Source of the DNA: Nitrospira sp.
GTDB taxonomy: Bacteria; Nitrospirota; Nitrospiria; Nitrospirales; Nitrospiraceae
Assembly (NCBI GenBank): GCA_016788885.1
Contig: JAEURX010000013.1
Span: 1 to 59,819, forward strand
Reading direction: 5' to 3'
DNA: 59,819 nt
Shown here: positions 1 to 8,234 of the stretch, piece after piece
Numbering within the stretch: position 1 is the first letter of the stretch
How the letters are laid out: the number at the start of each line of letters is the position of its first letter
Notes under the pieces: generated by a model
What the model was told of the DNA's origin: nothing
What the model saw: only the letters and a program-made list of their open reading frames with translations
Database searches by the model: none
Position numbers and translations under genes: made by a program

Positions 1-25
1 CAACTAACCTCGAGAGGGAGGACTT

Positions 26-352
26 ATGAAGAAGGTGACCGTCTTGTTTTCTCTGAGCTTGATCAGCGCAGCGTATCTCAGCCTCACGGGCTGTCAGATC
101 GTGGCGTCTCCGATGGCGGGTGGAATCTACAATGAAACGAAGTACGGCGATGTGGCCACGACCCACAACAGCGCCACGAAGGAAGGCAAGGCTTGCGGTA
201 CGTCCATCCTCGGCTGGGTGGCGACCGGTGATGCCAGCGTCTCGGCGGCGAAAGCGGCCGGCGGGATCACCACCGTGGCTTCGGTGGACCACTCGGCGAA
301 GAACATCCTCGGCATCCTTGGCGAATGGTGCACGATCGTTAAGGGCAGCTGA
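26..352 (+). CDS. TRL-like lipoprotein
   Basis: A 108-residue secreted lipoprotein. Residues 1-22 form a Lys-Lys start and hydrophobic core ending in the lipobox LTGC, so lipidation is expected at Cys23. The mature part is Gly/Ala/Thr-rich, with the GGIYNETKYGD and GTSILGWVATGDAS segments typical of the TRL family (PF13146), small lipoproteins of unknown function. A GAGGGAGGA ribosome-binding site lies just before the ATG and a strong terminator follows the stop, so it ends its transcript here. Residues Cys57 and Cys102 could form a disulfide. Family call is from recalled motif resemblance; the role is unknown. Confidence 0.75.
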   Translation: MKKVTVLFSLSLISAAYLSLTGCQIVASPMAGGIYNETKYGDVATTHNSATKEGKACGTSILGWVATGDASVSAAKAAGGITTVASVDHSAKNILGILGEWCTIVKGS

Positions 353-378
353 TCAGGTTCGTTGTCCCTCTGAGGAAA

Positions 379-413
379 GGGTCTTCGGGAGTCTCTCCCG
401 AAGACCCTTTTTT
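379..413 (+). terminator. Intrinsic terminator after TRL lipoprotein
   Basis: A perfect 13-bp stem (379-391 with 395-407), a 3-base loop and a run of six T. It sits 27 bases after the lipoprotein stop codon and separates it from the outer-membrane gene. Confidence 0.93.
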
Positions 414-457
414 CGTTCTTCGTCCCGCCGCGTTCTGCATGGTACGGTAGGAGTGCT

Positions 458-1090
458 ATGTGGGTTCCCATCCTGCTCATCATGCTGATCGGTTCTCTCT
501 GGCATCCGGTATCAGGCCGGAGCGCCGAATTCGGGGAAATCGATTTGGGCGCTTATCTCCTGGGAAGCTGGCCGCACGACGAGCCGATTTTCAATCAAGG
601 CAGTACCGTGGCAGGTTCGATTCGGCAAGGAGTTGGTGTGGGCCTGAAAATCGGACTCTTCCCTCACGCCACACATCGGATGCTCGGCCTCGAGATTGAT
701 TCGTCCGGACATGGCGGTGCGTTGTCATTTCCCAATCACGCGAACGGACATGACAACGGAACCGGACGCTCGAACCTTCTGGTGCTGAATACCATGTTCA
801 ATCTGGTGCTCAGGTATCCCGGTGAGGTGGTGACGCCCTATATCGGCATCGGCGGCGGGTGGTCGCACGGGACTCTGCTCAACCCCAACATTACCGGACG
901 GAACGACAAGGATTTCGATTCCGCCCGCGCCTTTGGCCATCAGTACCTGGCTGGCGCTCAGGTGATGGTGAACTCCAGAGTATTCGTGTTCGGCGAGTAC
1001 CGGTATTTTTCCGCGAACTATCATTGGGACGGCCTCGCGCTGGATTTCCGCGCGCACTACGGGCTGTTCGGTGCGGGACTTCGCTTCTGA
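458..1090 (+). CDS. Small outer-membrane beta-barrel protein
   Basis: A 210-residue protein with an N-terminal signal peptide (cleavage probably near residue 20-23). The mature part shows alternating hydrophobic/polar strands (GVGVGLKIGLF, TPYIGIGGGWSHG, RVFVFGEYRYFS) and ends in AGLRF, the C-terminal Phe of outer-membrane barrels recognised by the BAM machinery. Its size fits an 8-stranded porin-like or lipid-A-modifying-type barrel, but I see no catalytic motif that decides. An AGGAG site lies 5 bases before the ATG. The alpha/beta hydrolase starts 6 bases after its stop, suggesting one transcript. Confidence 0.72.
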   Translation: MWVPILLIMLIGSLWHPVSGRSAEFGEIDLGAYLLGSWPHDEPIFNQGSTVAGSIRQGVGVGLKIGLFPHATHRMLGLEIDSSGHGGALSFPNHANGHDNGTGRSNLLVLNTMFNLVLRYPGEVVTPYIGIGGGWSHGTLLNPNITGRNDKDFDSARAFGHQYLAGAQVMVNSRVFVFGEYRYFSANYHWDGLALDFRAHYGLFGAGLRF

Positions 1091-1096
1091 GGCGTC

Positions 1097-1858
1097 ATGA
1101 GTGTGCTGGACCAATTCTTTGTCTATCACCCGTCTCCATGGGAGGAGCGTGACTGGTCCGCCGCCGCCGGTGTGCCGTTAGAGGACATCTGGTTCCAATC
1201 CGCCGATGGAACACAACTCTTCGGGTGGTATACAGAGCAGTCTGCTGCATCTCCGGTCCTGCTCTGGTGTCACGGTAATGCCGGCAATATGGTCCACCGC
1301 CTGGAGAATCTTCGTGCCTTGCATCGGTTGGGGCTCTCGGTGTTCCTCTTCGATTATCGGGGATATGGGAAGAGCCAAGGGCGGCCATCCGAAGACGGAC
1401 TCTACCAGGATGCGATCGGAGCCTATGACTATCTCACGCGTGTTCGCCGAATCAGGCCCGAGCGGCTCGTGATTTTCGGCCGGTCGCTGGGTGGGGCGGT
1501 GGCCGGAGAACTGGCGACGCAGCGGCCGGCCATGGGGCTGTTACTGGAGTCGTGCTTCCCTTCGATCGAGGCGGTGGCGCGCCACCACTATCTGGGCTTG
1601 CCCGTCCATTGGTTACTGGGGGCGACGTTCAGGTTGGAAGATCGGCTGCCGCATCTCTCCCTGCCCAAGTTATTCGTGCACGGTGATCGTGACGACATCA
1701 TTCCGATTTCACTGGGGCAGCGGGCCTATGCTGCTGCAAAAGCGCCGAAGGAATTGTATGTGGTGCAGGGCGCCGATCACAACGATGTGCCGTCGGTCGG
1801 GGGGCGAGCCTATTTTGCAACACTGTCGGAGTTTATCGCGAGAGTGATCGGCCGATGA
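1097..1858 (+). CDS. Alpha/beta hydrolase, BEM46/ABHD13-like
   Basis: A 253-residue alpha/beta hydrolase. The oxyanion-hole HGNAGN motif is near residue 58, the nucleophile elbow GRSLGG places the serine at about 130, the acid is Asp197 in HGDRDD and the base is His228 in GADHND, so the triad is complete. This order and spacing match the BEM46/YqkD-type serine hydrolases, whose substrates are mostly unknown. No signal peptide is evident. It follows the outer-membrane gene by 6 bases with a GAGG site before ATG. Substrate cannot be predicted. Confidence 0.82.
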   Translation: MSVLDQFFVYHPSPWEERDWSAAAGVPLEDIWFQSADGTQLFGWYTEQSAASPVLLWCHGNAGNMVHRLENLRALHRLGLSVFLFDYRGYGKSQGRPSEDGLYQDAIGAYDYLTRVRRIRPERLVIFGRSLGGAVAGELATQRPAMGLLLESCFPSIEAVARHHYLGLPVHWLLGATFRLEDRLPHLSLPKLFVHGDRDDIIPISLGQRAYAAAKAPKELYVVQGADHNDVPSVGGRAYFATLSEFIARVIGR

Positions 1859-2080
1859 CGCGGCTGCTTTCTGTCCAGCAGCGGCTTCTGTGTTTTTTCT
1901 GTTCACGGGCAGATCGCTTGGTAAGATGCATCACGTAGAGCGGGCGTGGCTCGGAAGCGGATGTTCGCAAGACCACTCCTCATCTGGCGAGTGCCGGAAC
2001 ATTCTGGTAGAGTGCGACCGCTCGCCGTGCTGTTGGTGCGCGGCGGTCAAGCGACACTGAGGGCAAATGCACAAGGAGGC

Positions 2081-3061
2081 ATGGTGCAGCGGAGAGGCGT
2101 GGGCGTGACGGGAGTCGTGCGAGCCGTGTCGATAATGGTTCTGTTGTTGATGGTGGGATGTGCCGGTGGGCCGACACGACCGACAGTGAATATCGGTTCG
2201 GAAGGACGGCTTTTGGCGGGGGATGATCGGTCGAACGATCACGCCGACACAGCTGAGCAGACGGTAGCTCCTGCGGCGTTGCCCCACGTGGTGCTGATCG
2301 CCAATGTGCCCGCTCCGGTGGAAAAGAAGCCCGTAGACTCCGAGCCGGCAGAAGATCCGTATTACGATCCGTTTGCAAAGGACGACGAGCCGCCTGGAGG
2401 AGAAGAGTACGATCCCTGGGAGCCACTCAATACCAAGGTCTTTGAGTTCAATCGCCAGGTAGATCGCTGGGTGCTCAAACCGGTCGCGCAGGGATATAAC
2501 AAGGTGGTGCCGAATCCCGTGCAGATCGGCATCAGCAACCTGTTCTACAACATGCGGTTTCCTTCGCGGCTGATCAACAATCTCGCGCAAGGGAAATTGT
2601 CCGGTGCGGGCACCGAGGTCGGCCGGTTTCTCCTGAACAGCAGCTTTGGGCTGGGCGGACTGGTCGATGTGGCGAAGTACATGGACATCACCACGCCGGA
2701 AGAAGATACAGGCCAGACGCTGGGGTATTATGGGGTGAAGCCGGGGCCTTATGTGATCTTGCCGTTTTTGCCCCCGTTCACGTTGCGCGATCTGGTCGGC
2801 TATGTCGGAGACATTGCGCTCAATCCGATCAACTGGTTGGTCTTTCCCATCATCGAAGTGAACGGCATTCCTTCGTTGGTCGCTCATCACAACCGGACCA
2901 CGTCGTCGATCGCTCAAATCGGTGGTCGGGTCGAAGAAATCCTGAATGAACGGTCGCTGAACCTGGAGAAATTCCAGGGAGTGGAGGAGGCAACGCTGGA
3001 TCTCTACACGGCGGTCAAGAACGCGCATCTTCAGAAGCGGCGGAACCAGATCAGGGAATAG
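2081..3061 (+). CDS. mlaA: MlaA/VacJ family lipoprotein
   Basis: About 326 residues. A signal peptide ends in the lipobox MVGC (Cys27 from this start), then comes a Pro/Asp-rich linker and an MlaA core from about residue 110: DPWEPLNTKVFEFNRQVD, an Asn/Arg region resembling FPSRLINNLAQGK, and the PGPYVILPFLPPFTLRD segment characteristic of VacJ/MlaA. MlaA sits in the outer membrane and removes mislocalised phospholipids from the outer leaflet. The other Mla genes are not nearby. The start is uncertain: AAGGAGG is only one base from ATG 2081, GTG 2084 and GTG 2105 are alternatives, and the frame is open further upstream to 1946 without a signal peptide. Confidence 0.87.
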   Translation: MVQRRGVGVTGVVRAVSIMVLLLMVGCAGGPTRPTVNIGSEGRLLAGDDRSNDHADTAEQTVAPAALPHVVLIANVPAPVEKKPVDSEPAEDPYYDPFAKDDEPPGGEEYDPWEPLNTKVFEFNRQVDRWVLKPVAQGYNKVVPNPVQIGISNLFYNMRFPSRLINNLAQGKLSGAGTEVGRFLLNSSFGLGGLVDVAKYMDITTPEEDTGQTLGYYGVKPGPYVILPFLPPFTLRDLVGYVGDIALNPINWLVFPIIEVNGIPSLVAHHNRTTSSIAQIGGRVEEILNERSLNLEKFQGVEEATLDLYTAVKNAHLQKRRNQIRE

Positions 3062-3063
3062 GG

Positions 3064-4254
3064 TTATGTAATGACGTTGAGTTCGCGGCCGACGGTCGCG
3101 AATGCGGCCACCGCCCGTTCGAGCTGCGCGCGGGTGTGGGCTGCGGACAGCTGCAGGCGTATCCGCGCCTGTCCTTTTGGTACGACCGGATAGCTGAACC
3201 CCACCACATAGATTCCTTCTCGCAGCAGACGGTCGGCCATATTTGCGGCCACCGTCGCGTCGCCCAACATGACAGGAATGATCGGATGGGGGCCGGGCAC
3301 GAGCGTGAACCCGAGCGCCGTCAGCTCCTTCCGGAGCCACTGGGCCTGTTCCATCAGGCTGGCACGCAGGTGCTCGCCCTGCTCGACCAAGGTTAAGGCT
3401 TTCAGCGTGGCGGCGGCGATGACCGGCGGCAGGCTGTTAGAAAAAAGATATGGCCGTGAGCGCTGCCGCAGAAGTTCGATGAGCTCCTTACGGCCGGTGG
3501 TCAGCCCGCCGGTTGCACCGCCCAACGCCTTGCCCAAGGTACTAGTGATGAGGTCGATCCGCTCGGCCACACCGAAATGATCGGGTGTCCCGCGCCCGCC
3601 TTTTCCCAACACCCCGGTCGCATGGCTATCGTCCACGACTACGGCCGCGTCGTAGCGGTCGGCCAGATCGATGATGCGCTCGAGTTTTGCCAAATCGCCG
3701 TCCATCGAAAAGACCCCGTCCGTGACGATCATCCTCACGCGGCTCGCGGTCGATTCCGCCAATCGCGCTTCGAGTTCCGCCATATCGGCATGGGCATAAC
3801 GCATGCGGGCGGCCTTACAGAGACGAATGCCGTCGATCAGGCTGGCATGGTTCAGGGCGTCGCTGATGATGGTATCCCGTTCGTCGAGCAGGGTTTCGAA
3901 CAGTCCGCCGTTGGCATCGAAGCAGGAGCTGTAGAGAATCGTGTCATCGGTGCCGAAAAAGGCGCTGATGGCCTGCTCGAGCCGTTTGTGGAGTTGCTGT
4001 GTCCCGCAGATAAATCGCACCGAGGCCATGCCGTAGCCGAATGTCTTGAGGCCGTCTTCGGCCGCCTGTTTTACATCCGGATGATCGGCCAGGCCGAGAT
4101 AGTTGTTCGCGCAGAGATTGATGACCTCGCCCTGTGCCACGCGAATCTTAGTGTTCTGCGGGCTGAGGATCTGGCGTTCGGTCTTATAGAGACCTGCCGA
4201 GCGGATCTCTGCCAGTTGCTGTTCCACCGCGTGCTTGAGTGTTGTGTAGGCCAT
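3064..4254 (-). CDS. kbl: Glycine C-acetyltransferase (2-amino-3-ketobutyrate CoA ligase)
   Basis: 396 residues, the usual length for Kbl. A PLP enzyme of the alpha-oxoamine synthase family: it starts with the Kbl-type [14 protein letters not shown] block, and has [10 protein letters not shown] for cofactor contacts and [13 protein letters not shown] with the Schiff-base lysine near residue 245. Kbl cleaves 2-amino-3-ketobutyrate with CoA to glycine and acetyl-CoA. The gene lies 86 bases after tdh on the same strand, so the two enzymes of threonine breakdown are encoded together. The ribosome-binding site is weak. It converges on mlaA with 2 bases between stop codons. Confidence 0.95.
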   Translation of the reverse strand: MAYTTLKHAVEQQLAEIRSAGLYKTERQILSPQNTKIRVAQGEVINLCANNYLGLADHPDVKQAAEDGLKTFGYGMASVRFICGTQQLHKRLEQAISAFFGTDDTILYSSCFDANGGLFETLLDERDTIISDALNHASLIDGIRLCKAARMRYAHADMAELEARLAESTASRVRMIVTDGVFSMDGDLAKLERIIDLADRYDAAVVVDDSHATGVLGKGGRGTPDHFGVAERIDLITSTLGKALGGATGGLTTGRKELIELLRQRSRPYLFSNSLPPVIAAATLKALTLVEQGEHLRASLMEQAQWLRKELTALGFTLVPGPHPIIPVMLGDATVAANMADRLLREGIYVVGFSYPVVPKGQARIRLQLSAAHTRAQLERAVAAFATVGRELNVIT

Positions 4255-4340
4255 GGTGCCTGTGCGTGGTGAATCGTGACCCGTTCAAGCGAGCCCGCCG
4301 CAGATGCGCGGTACGCTTCCCCGTTCATTTCCCTGAAACG

Positions 4341-5375
4341 TCAGGGAAACAGCACTACTTTGCCGCATTGGCCGGACTTGATCAATTCAAATCCTTGGGC
4401 AAAGTCTTTGAGCGGAAAGGTATGGGTCAGGACCGGGCGGATGTTGAGGCCGGCTTTGAAGAGGCCGGCCAGGCGATACCAGGTGCTGAAGAGCCGGCGA
4501 CCGGTAATGCCATGGACACGGATACCTTTAAAAATGACTTCATTGGCAAGATCGCAGGTGACGGGTCCGCTGGGAATACCGAACAGGGTGACACGGCCGC
4601 CGTTTTTCACGGCGCGAAAGGCGTGGTGCAGCGCGGTGGGGTGCCCCGACATTTCCAACGATGCGTCGACCCCTTCGCCGCTGGTGATCTCCAGAATCGC
4701 CGCAGCAATGGCATCCGCTCCGTCGGTGTGTGCGTTCAACACGTGGTCGACTCCTACCTGCTTCGCCAATCCAAGGCGATAGTCACTGATATCGGTGGCG
4801 ATAATTGTCGCGGCTCCGGCCGTGCGGGCGACGGCGGCGGCGAAGAGGCCGGTCGGGCCGCACCCGGTGATCAGGACTGTGTGGCCGGTGAGATCCTCCA
4901 CGAGTGCCGCATCGACCGCATTGCCCAACGGTTCCTGCAGGCAGGCCAATTCCGGAGGAATGTCCGGCGATGTCTTCCAGAGGACGGTCTCCGGCAGGAC
5001 GATGTAGTCGGCAAACGATCCATCCAGATCAACGCCGAGGATGCGATAGTTCTTACACACATGGGCTTGGCCGGTACGGCATTGAAAGCAGGCGCCACAG
5101 GTCAGGTGCGATTCGGCTGCGACATAGTCGCCGGCTTTCACCAGACTGACATCCGTTCCAACCGCGACCACCTCGCCACACATTTCATGACCGATGATGC
5201 GTGGAGGATGGATCCGACTGTGGGCCCAGGCGTCCCAATTGTAGATGTGAGCATCAGTTCCGCAGAGCGACGTCGCTTTGACCCGGATCACGGCGTCGTT
5301 GGGGCCGGGCATTGGGTCCTGGCGTTCGGTGTACGTCAGGCCAGGTTGGGCAGCCGTTTTGACGAGTGCACGCAT
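4341..5375 (-). CDS. tdh: L-threonine 3-dehydrogenase
   Basis: 344 residues from the chosen ATG, the normal Tdh length. A zinc-dependent medium-chain dehydrogenase: the catalytic zinc site is SLCGTDAHIYNWD with GHEMCGE, the structural zinc site is the four-Cys CGACFQCRTGQAHVC, and the nucleotide-binding region holds ITGCGPTGLFAAAVAR. It oxidises threonine to 2-amino-3-ketobutyrate with NAD, which Kbl then cleaves. Upstream in-frame codons add 23 residues unlike the family. The ATG lies 6 bases after an extended -10 (TGTTATAAT) with no ribosome-binding site, so a leaderless mRNA is likely. Confidence 0.93.
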   Translation of the reverse strand: MRALVKTAAQPGLTYTERQDPMPGPNDAVIRVKATSLCGTDAHIYNWDAWAHSRIHPPRIIGHEMCGEVVAVGTDVSLVKAGDYVAAESHLTCGACFQCRTGQAHVCKNYRILGVDLDGSFADYIVLPETVLWKTSPDIPPELACLQEPLGNAVDAALVEDLTGHTVLITGCGPTGLFAAAVARTAGAATIIATDISDYRLGLAKQVGVDHVLNAHTDGADAIAAAILEITSGEGVDASLEMSGHPTALHHAFRAVKNGGRVTLFGIPSGPVTCDLANEVIFKGIRVHGITGRRLFSTWYRLAGLFKAGLNIRPVLTHTFPLKDFAQGFELIKSGQCGKVVLFP

Positions 5376-5381
5376 GGGCCC

Positions 5382-5390
5382 ATTATAACA
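5382..5390 (-). promoter_or_regulatory. Extended -10 promoter of tdh-kbl, probably leaderless
   Basis: The minus strand reads TGTTATAAT, an extended -10 with a perfect TATAAT, followed by six bases and the tdh ATG. No good -35 is visible, as often with extended -10 promoters. Transcription would begin at or within a base or two of the start codon. Confidence 0.6.
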
Positions 5391-5587
5391 AGATGGCGTG
5401 AAATGCCCAGCCAACGAGTGAAACAGGCATTCGATGCGGCACAATAGCGCGAGCCGCCACAGGGGCAGGCCGTGGTAATTGATGTGAGGCTGGGTGGGCT
5501 GGCGGAACGTGTCTGTCCCGGCCGCAATTTCTCCTCGGCTTGAGGCTGAAGAGGGCTGATGATCCCCGTGGCTGCGGAAAAAACGGG

Positions 5588-5616
5588 TTGAACTGGGTTA
5601 GGCTCCTGGGTAGGAT
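5588..5616 (+). promoter_or_regulatory. Sigma70-like promoter, probably leaderless
   Basis: TTGAAC, 17-base spacer, TAGGAT, then six bases to the ATG at 5623. There is no ribosome-binding site between the -10 and the ATG, so the mRNA should start at the codon. Confidence 0.65.
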
Positions 5617-5622
5617 GCGAAT

Positions 5623-6651
5623 ATGCAGTACCAGTACTATACGTTCTGCAGGTGTGTCATCGTCGGGTTGGCCTTGAGCGTCTGCGTCAGTGGGCCGGTA
5701 GCCGATGCTCAGGCTGGTCCTTCTGCGAATCCCGCCCTGGTGGCGCCTAAACGATGGGCCCAGTTCGATCTGGTCAGTACGGAGCCTGATGGATCAGTCC
5801 AAGCTGGAAAAGACGTAGTCCTGAGCATCACGTTGGGTGGTGTACCGCCGGGAACAGAATCCGTCATGGCGATGATCGAGTCCAACGGATTTCAAAGTCA
5901 GACGGTCTCCTTGAGTGAAGAGCCGACGGCATCGGTCTATCAGGGGACGGTCATCCTGGAGCCGAATTCGACGCTGAAAAGCCGTACCACGGTGCATCCA
6001 AAGGCCGTGCGCGTCCGGGTCTCGTTCGCACGAGCGAAGATCACGGGACTGGAAGAATTCTTAAAACGCGATGTCTACGTCACCCTCGGTGAGCCGCCTC
6101 CCGGCGACGCCGAGGCTGAAATTCAGCCGGGACCGGTGGCCGACAGTTCTGAGGCCGACGCCGCGGCCGTGCAAAAGGCGACGGAGCAGGTCCTCGCCGT
6201 GAATGCGACCATCGCCGAGGAAGATCTGTTACCCCTGCCCCCGCCAGGCGAATCGAAAGCCTATTGGAAGCAGGTCAGTGATTTGATCAGCCGGAACTGG
6301 AGCCGGCAAATCCGATCCATCCGCCGCGCACCCAGCAGCGAAACGGTCCGGGTCCATTTTAAAATGTACGCCAGCGGCGTGGCCCAGGTGATTCAATTGG
6401 AAAAGAGTTCGGGTGCACGGGATGTCAATGATGCGGGATTGCAAACCATCATCCATGCCCAGCCGTTTCCGCCGATTCCGCCGGATTTGGGTGGCGATGT
6501 CGTCGATGTGCATGTACGAATGAGAACGGGGGCGAAAGTCGCCACACAAGATGTGCAGATTGGTGTGGAGAAAAAGCCGTCCAAGTCTCTTCCGCCCCCA
6601 TCCCCCCCATCCAAAGAAGGAGCTGCGGCAAGCGGCTCTACAAAGGAGTAA
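5623..6651 (+). CDS. Periplasmic protein with TonB/TolA C-terminal-like domain
   Basis: 342 residues: an N-terminal signal peptide (to about residue 31), a beta-rich middle domain, an Ala/Glu/Pro-rich linker, and at about 220-310 a TonB_C/TolA-like domain (YWKQVSDLISRNW, then a G-V-Q-L-SSGxxxxDxA pattern and AQPFPPIPP). A Pro/Ser/Lys tail follows. In TonB and TolA this domain contacts outer-membrane or Tol partners, but there is no membrane anchor like TonB's, so it is probably soluble after export. It is followed 2 bases later by the YceI gene, so the two are likely co-transcribed. Exact role unknown. Confidence 0.72.
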   Translation: MQYQYYTFCRCVIVGLALSVCVSGPVADAQAGPSANPALVAPKRWAQFDLVSTEPDGSVQAGKDVVLSITLGGVPPGTESVMAMIESNGFQSQTVSLSEEPTASVYQGTVILEPNSTLKSRTTVHPKAVRVRVSFARAKITGLEEFLKRDVYVTLGEPPPGDAEAEIQPGPVADSSEADAAAVQKATEQVLAVNATIAEEDLLPLPPPGESKAYWKQVSDLISRNWSRQIRSIRRAPSSETVRVHFKMYASGVAQVIQLEKSSGARDVNDAGLQTIIHAQPFPPIPPDLGGDVVDVHVRMRTGAKVATQDVQIGVEKKPSKSLPPPSPPSKEGAAASGSTKE

Positions 6652-6653
6652 CT

Positions 6654-7265
6654 ATGACGAAATCGATCTGTCGTGTGGTCGCCATGTGGTGCCTGGGAGC
6701 TGGGATGCTGCTGGGCGCAACGGTTGTACAGGCCGAGACGGCGCGGTACGACGTGGACCTTGATCATTCGATTGTGGAGTTCAAGGTCGCGCACATGGTG
6801 GTGTCCAAGACGACCGGGCATTTCAAAGACTACACCGGATTCATCGAAATGGACCCTGAGTCGGGTACGGTGAAGGCGCTTGAAGCAACGATCAAGACGG
6901 CTTCGGTGACCACCAATCACGAAAAGCGTGACGCACATCTGCGAAACCCAGACTTTTTCGATGTCGAGAAGTATCCCACCATTACCTATAAGATGAAGAG
7001 CTACAAGAAAGCCGGTGACGGCTATCTCGCGGTGGGAGATCTGACCCTGCACGGTGTCACGAAGGAAATCACACTGGAGGGGACATTTAACGGTGTGACC
7101 AAGGATCCGTGGGGCAATACCCGCGCCGGATTTACAGCCGAGGGGAAACTGAACCGCAAGGATTTCGGCATGGTCTGGAATAAAGCGCTCGATAGTGGGG
7201 GACTGGTGGTCGGCGACGACGTGTTTATCAAGTTGGACATCGAATGTATTAAAGCAAAATCGTAG
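6654..7265 (+). CDS. YceI family periplasmic protein
   Basis: 203 residues with a clear signal peptide (cut after QA near residue 25). The mature protein has YceI lipocalin-like hallmarks: the opening YDVDLDHSIVEFKVAHMVVS, then TVKALEATIKTASVTT, HLRNPDFFDVEKYPTITYK and HGVTKEITLEG. YceI proteins bind isoprenoid or other amphiphilic ligands in the periplasm; the physiological ligand is usually unknown. An AAGGAG site precedes the ATG, inside the end of the previous gene, suggesting translational coupling. Confidence 0.93.
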   Translation: MTKSICRVVAMWCLGAGMLLGATVVQAETARYDVDLDHSIVEFKVAHMVVSKTTGHFKDYTGFIEMDPESGTVKALEATIKTASVTTNHEKRDAHLRNPDFFDVEKYPTITYKMKSYKKAGDGYLAVGDLTLHGVTKEITLEGTFNGVTKDPWGNTRAGFTAEGKLNRKDFGMVWNKALDSGGLVVGDDVFIKLDIECIKAKS

Positions 7266-7556
7266 TTCAAACACCCCTTTTCTAGGGGGCCACGCGCCTA
7301 CCCGGTTTCCTACCGGGTAGGCTGATGCCGCAGCGGACCATCTTCGAACCGGAGATGCAGTCCACCCTACCAGGTGGTACCGATTTCATTCGACACAGCG
7401 GTTGCTCAGGACTGGAAGCTCGCCGGGCCTTCTCGCTCGAGGCAACGGCTGCGCCGGCGCGAAGCGGCCGAATGAGACGGCGCGTGAGGGAGCGATCCGG
7501 GAGAGGACGCAAGATCGGGAGCGTATCGTTCGGAGGCCGAGAGTAGGAGCATCGTC
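7266..7556 (+). other. Noncoding stretch with an 11-bp hairpin
   Basis: A 291-base gap after yceI. It holds a perfect 11-bp stem (7296-7306 with 7312-7322, loop TTCCT) without a T-run, preceded by a weaker CCCC/GGGG hairpin, and then GC-rich sequence. A 73-codon plus-strand frame and a 76-codon minus-strand frame exist but are Arg/Pro/Ser-rich and look like chance frames. I see no recognisable RNA gene. The hairpins may protect the 3' end of the yceI transcript. Confidence 0.5.
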
Positions 7557-8207
7557 ATGGGGAGCAGGTGGGCTGGAAAAATCGGATCGGTCATCGGTAG
7601 GATACGCGGGATGTGGTCGTGGACACTGTCAGGGGCGTTGGTGTTGGCGTGGACGGTCGGCGTGGTGGACGCCGGGGCACTCGAATTTACGGCGGATCAG
7701 GTCACGAAGATCAACGGCCGGACCCAAAAATCCAACATCTACTACCGCGATAACATGTGGCGGATTGAGCATCACACGATGGGCCCGGTCAACGTCAGCA
7801 TCATCCGGAAAGACAAGCAGGTGGTGTGGCTGTTGTTGTCGAGGATGAAGCACTTCAAAACTGTGCCGTACAAGGCCGATCAGGACCTGAAAGTCACGGA
7901 GCACTTGGAGGGAGAGGTTTCGCGCGAAGAAATCGGGACGGAAACGCGCGAGGGGCACCCGACGACGTTGTATGAGGTGACGGTGAAGGAAGGCGAACGG
8001 ACGGAGGTGTATTATCAGTGGCTTGCCACTGATATTCATTTCCCGATGAAACTCGCCAAGAAAGACGGGAGCTGGATCGTCGAGTATCAGCATGTCAAAT
8101 TCCGGCCATTGATCGATTATCTGTTTCAGTTGCCGCTCAATTTTGAGCCATTGGAAGAATTTGATCACCAGCCGGCTGCTGCGGAGCCGAATCACCAGCC
8201 GATGTAG
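7557..8207 (+). CDS. DUF4412/LolA-like exported protein
   Basis: 216 residues. A long N-terminal segment precedes a signal-peptide core ending near VVDAGA (about residue 41), so the true start may be a later Met at 7611. The mature domain (FTADQVTKINGRTQKSNIYY, MWRIEHHT, VWLLLSRMKHFKTVPY) resembles DUF4412 and the LolA/LppX lipid-carrier fold, which has a half-barrel that holds lipid chains. TAGGAG before the ATG could be either a ribosome-binding site or a -10. It lies 27 bases before the SUMF1-fold gene, likely the same transcript. Confidence 0.68.
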   Translation: MGSRWAGKIGSVIGRIRGMWSWTLSGALVLAWTVGVVDAGALEFTADQVTKINGRTQKSNIYYRDNMWRIEHHTMGPVNVSIIRKDKQVVWLLLSRMKHFKTVPYKADQDLKVTEHLEGEVSREEIGTETREGHPTTLYEVTVKEGERTEVYYQWLATDIHFPMKLAKKDGSWIVEYQHVKFRPLIDYLFQLPLNFEPLEEFDHQPAAAEPNHQPM

Positions 8208-8234
8208 GAACGGTCAAGAGATACAAGGAGTGTC

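Noticed and set aside
1931-3340. Long minus-strand open frame over mlaA
   Set aside because: Composition is Arg/His/Pro-rich without domain motifs, and the plus-strand mlaA has a lipobox and family motifs throughout.
5621-5625. Shine-Dalgarno-driven start at 5623
   Set aside because: No purine-rich site precedes the ATG; the six bases between the -10 and ATG are GCGAAT.
7325-7546. 73-codon frame in the yceI-DUF4412 gap
   Set aside because: Arg/Ser/Gly-rich with no motif and no ribosome-binding site; likely chance.
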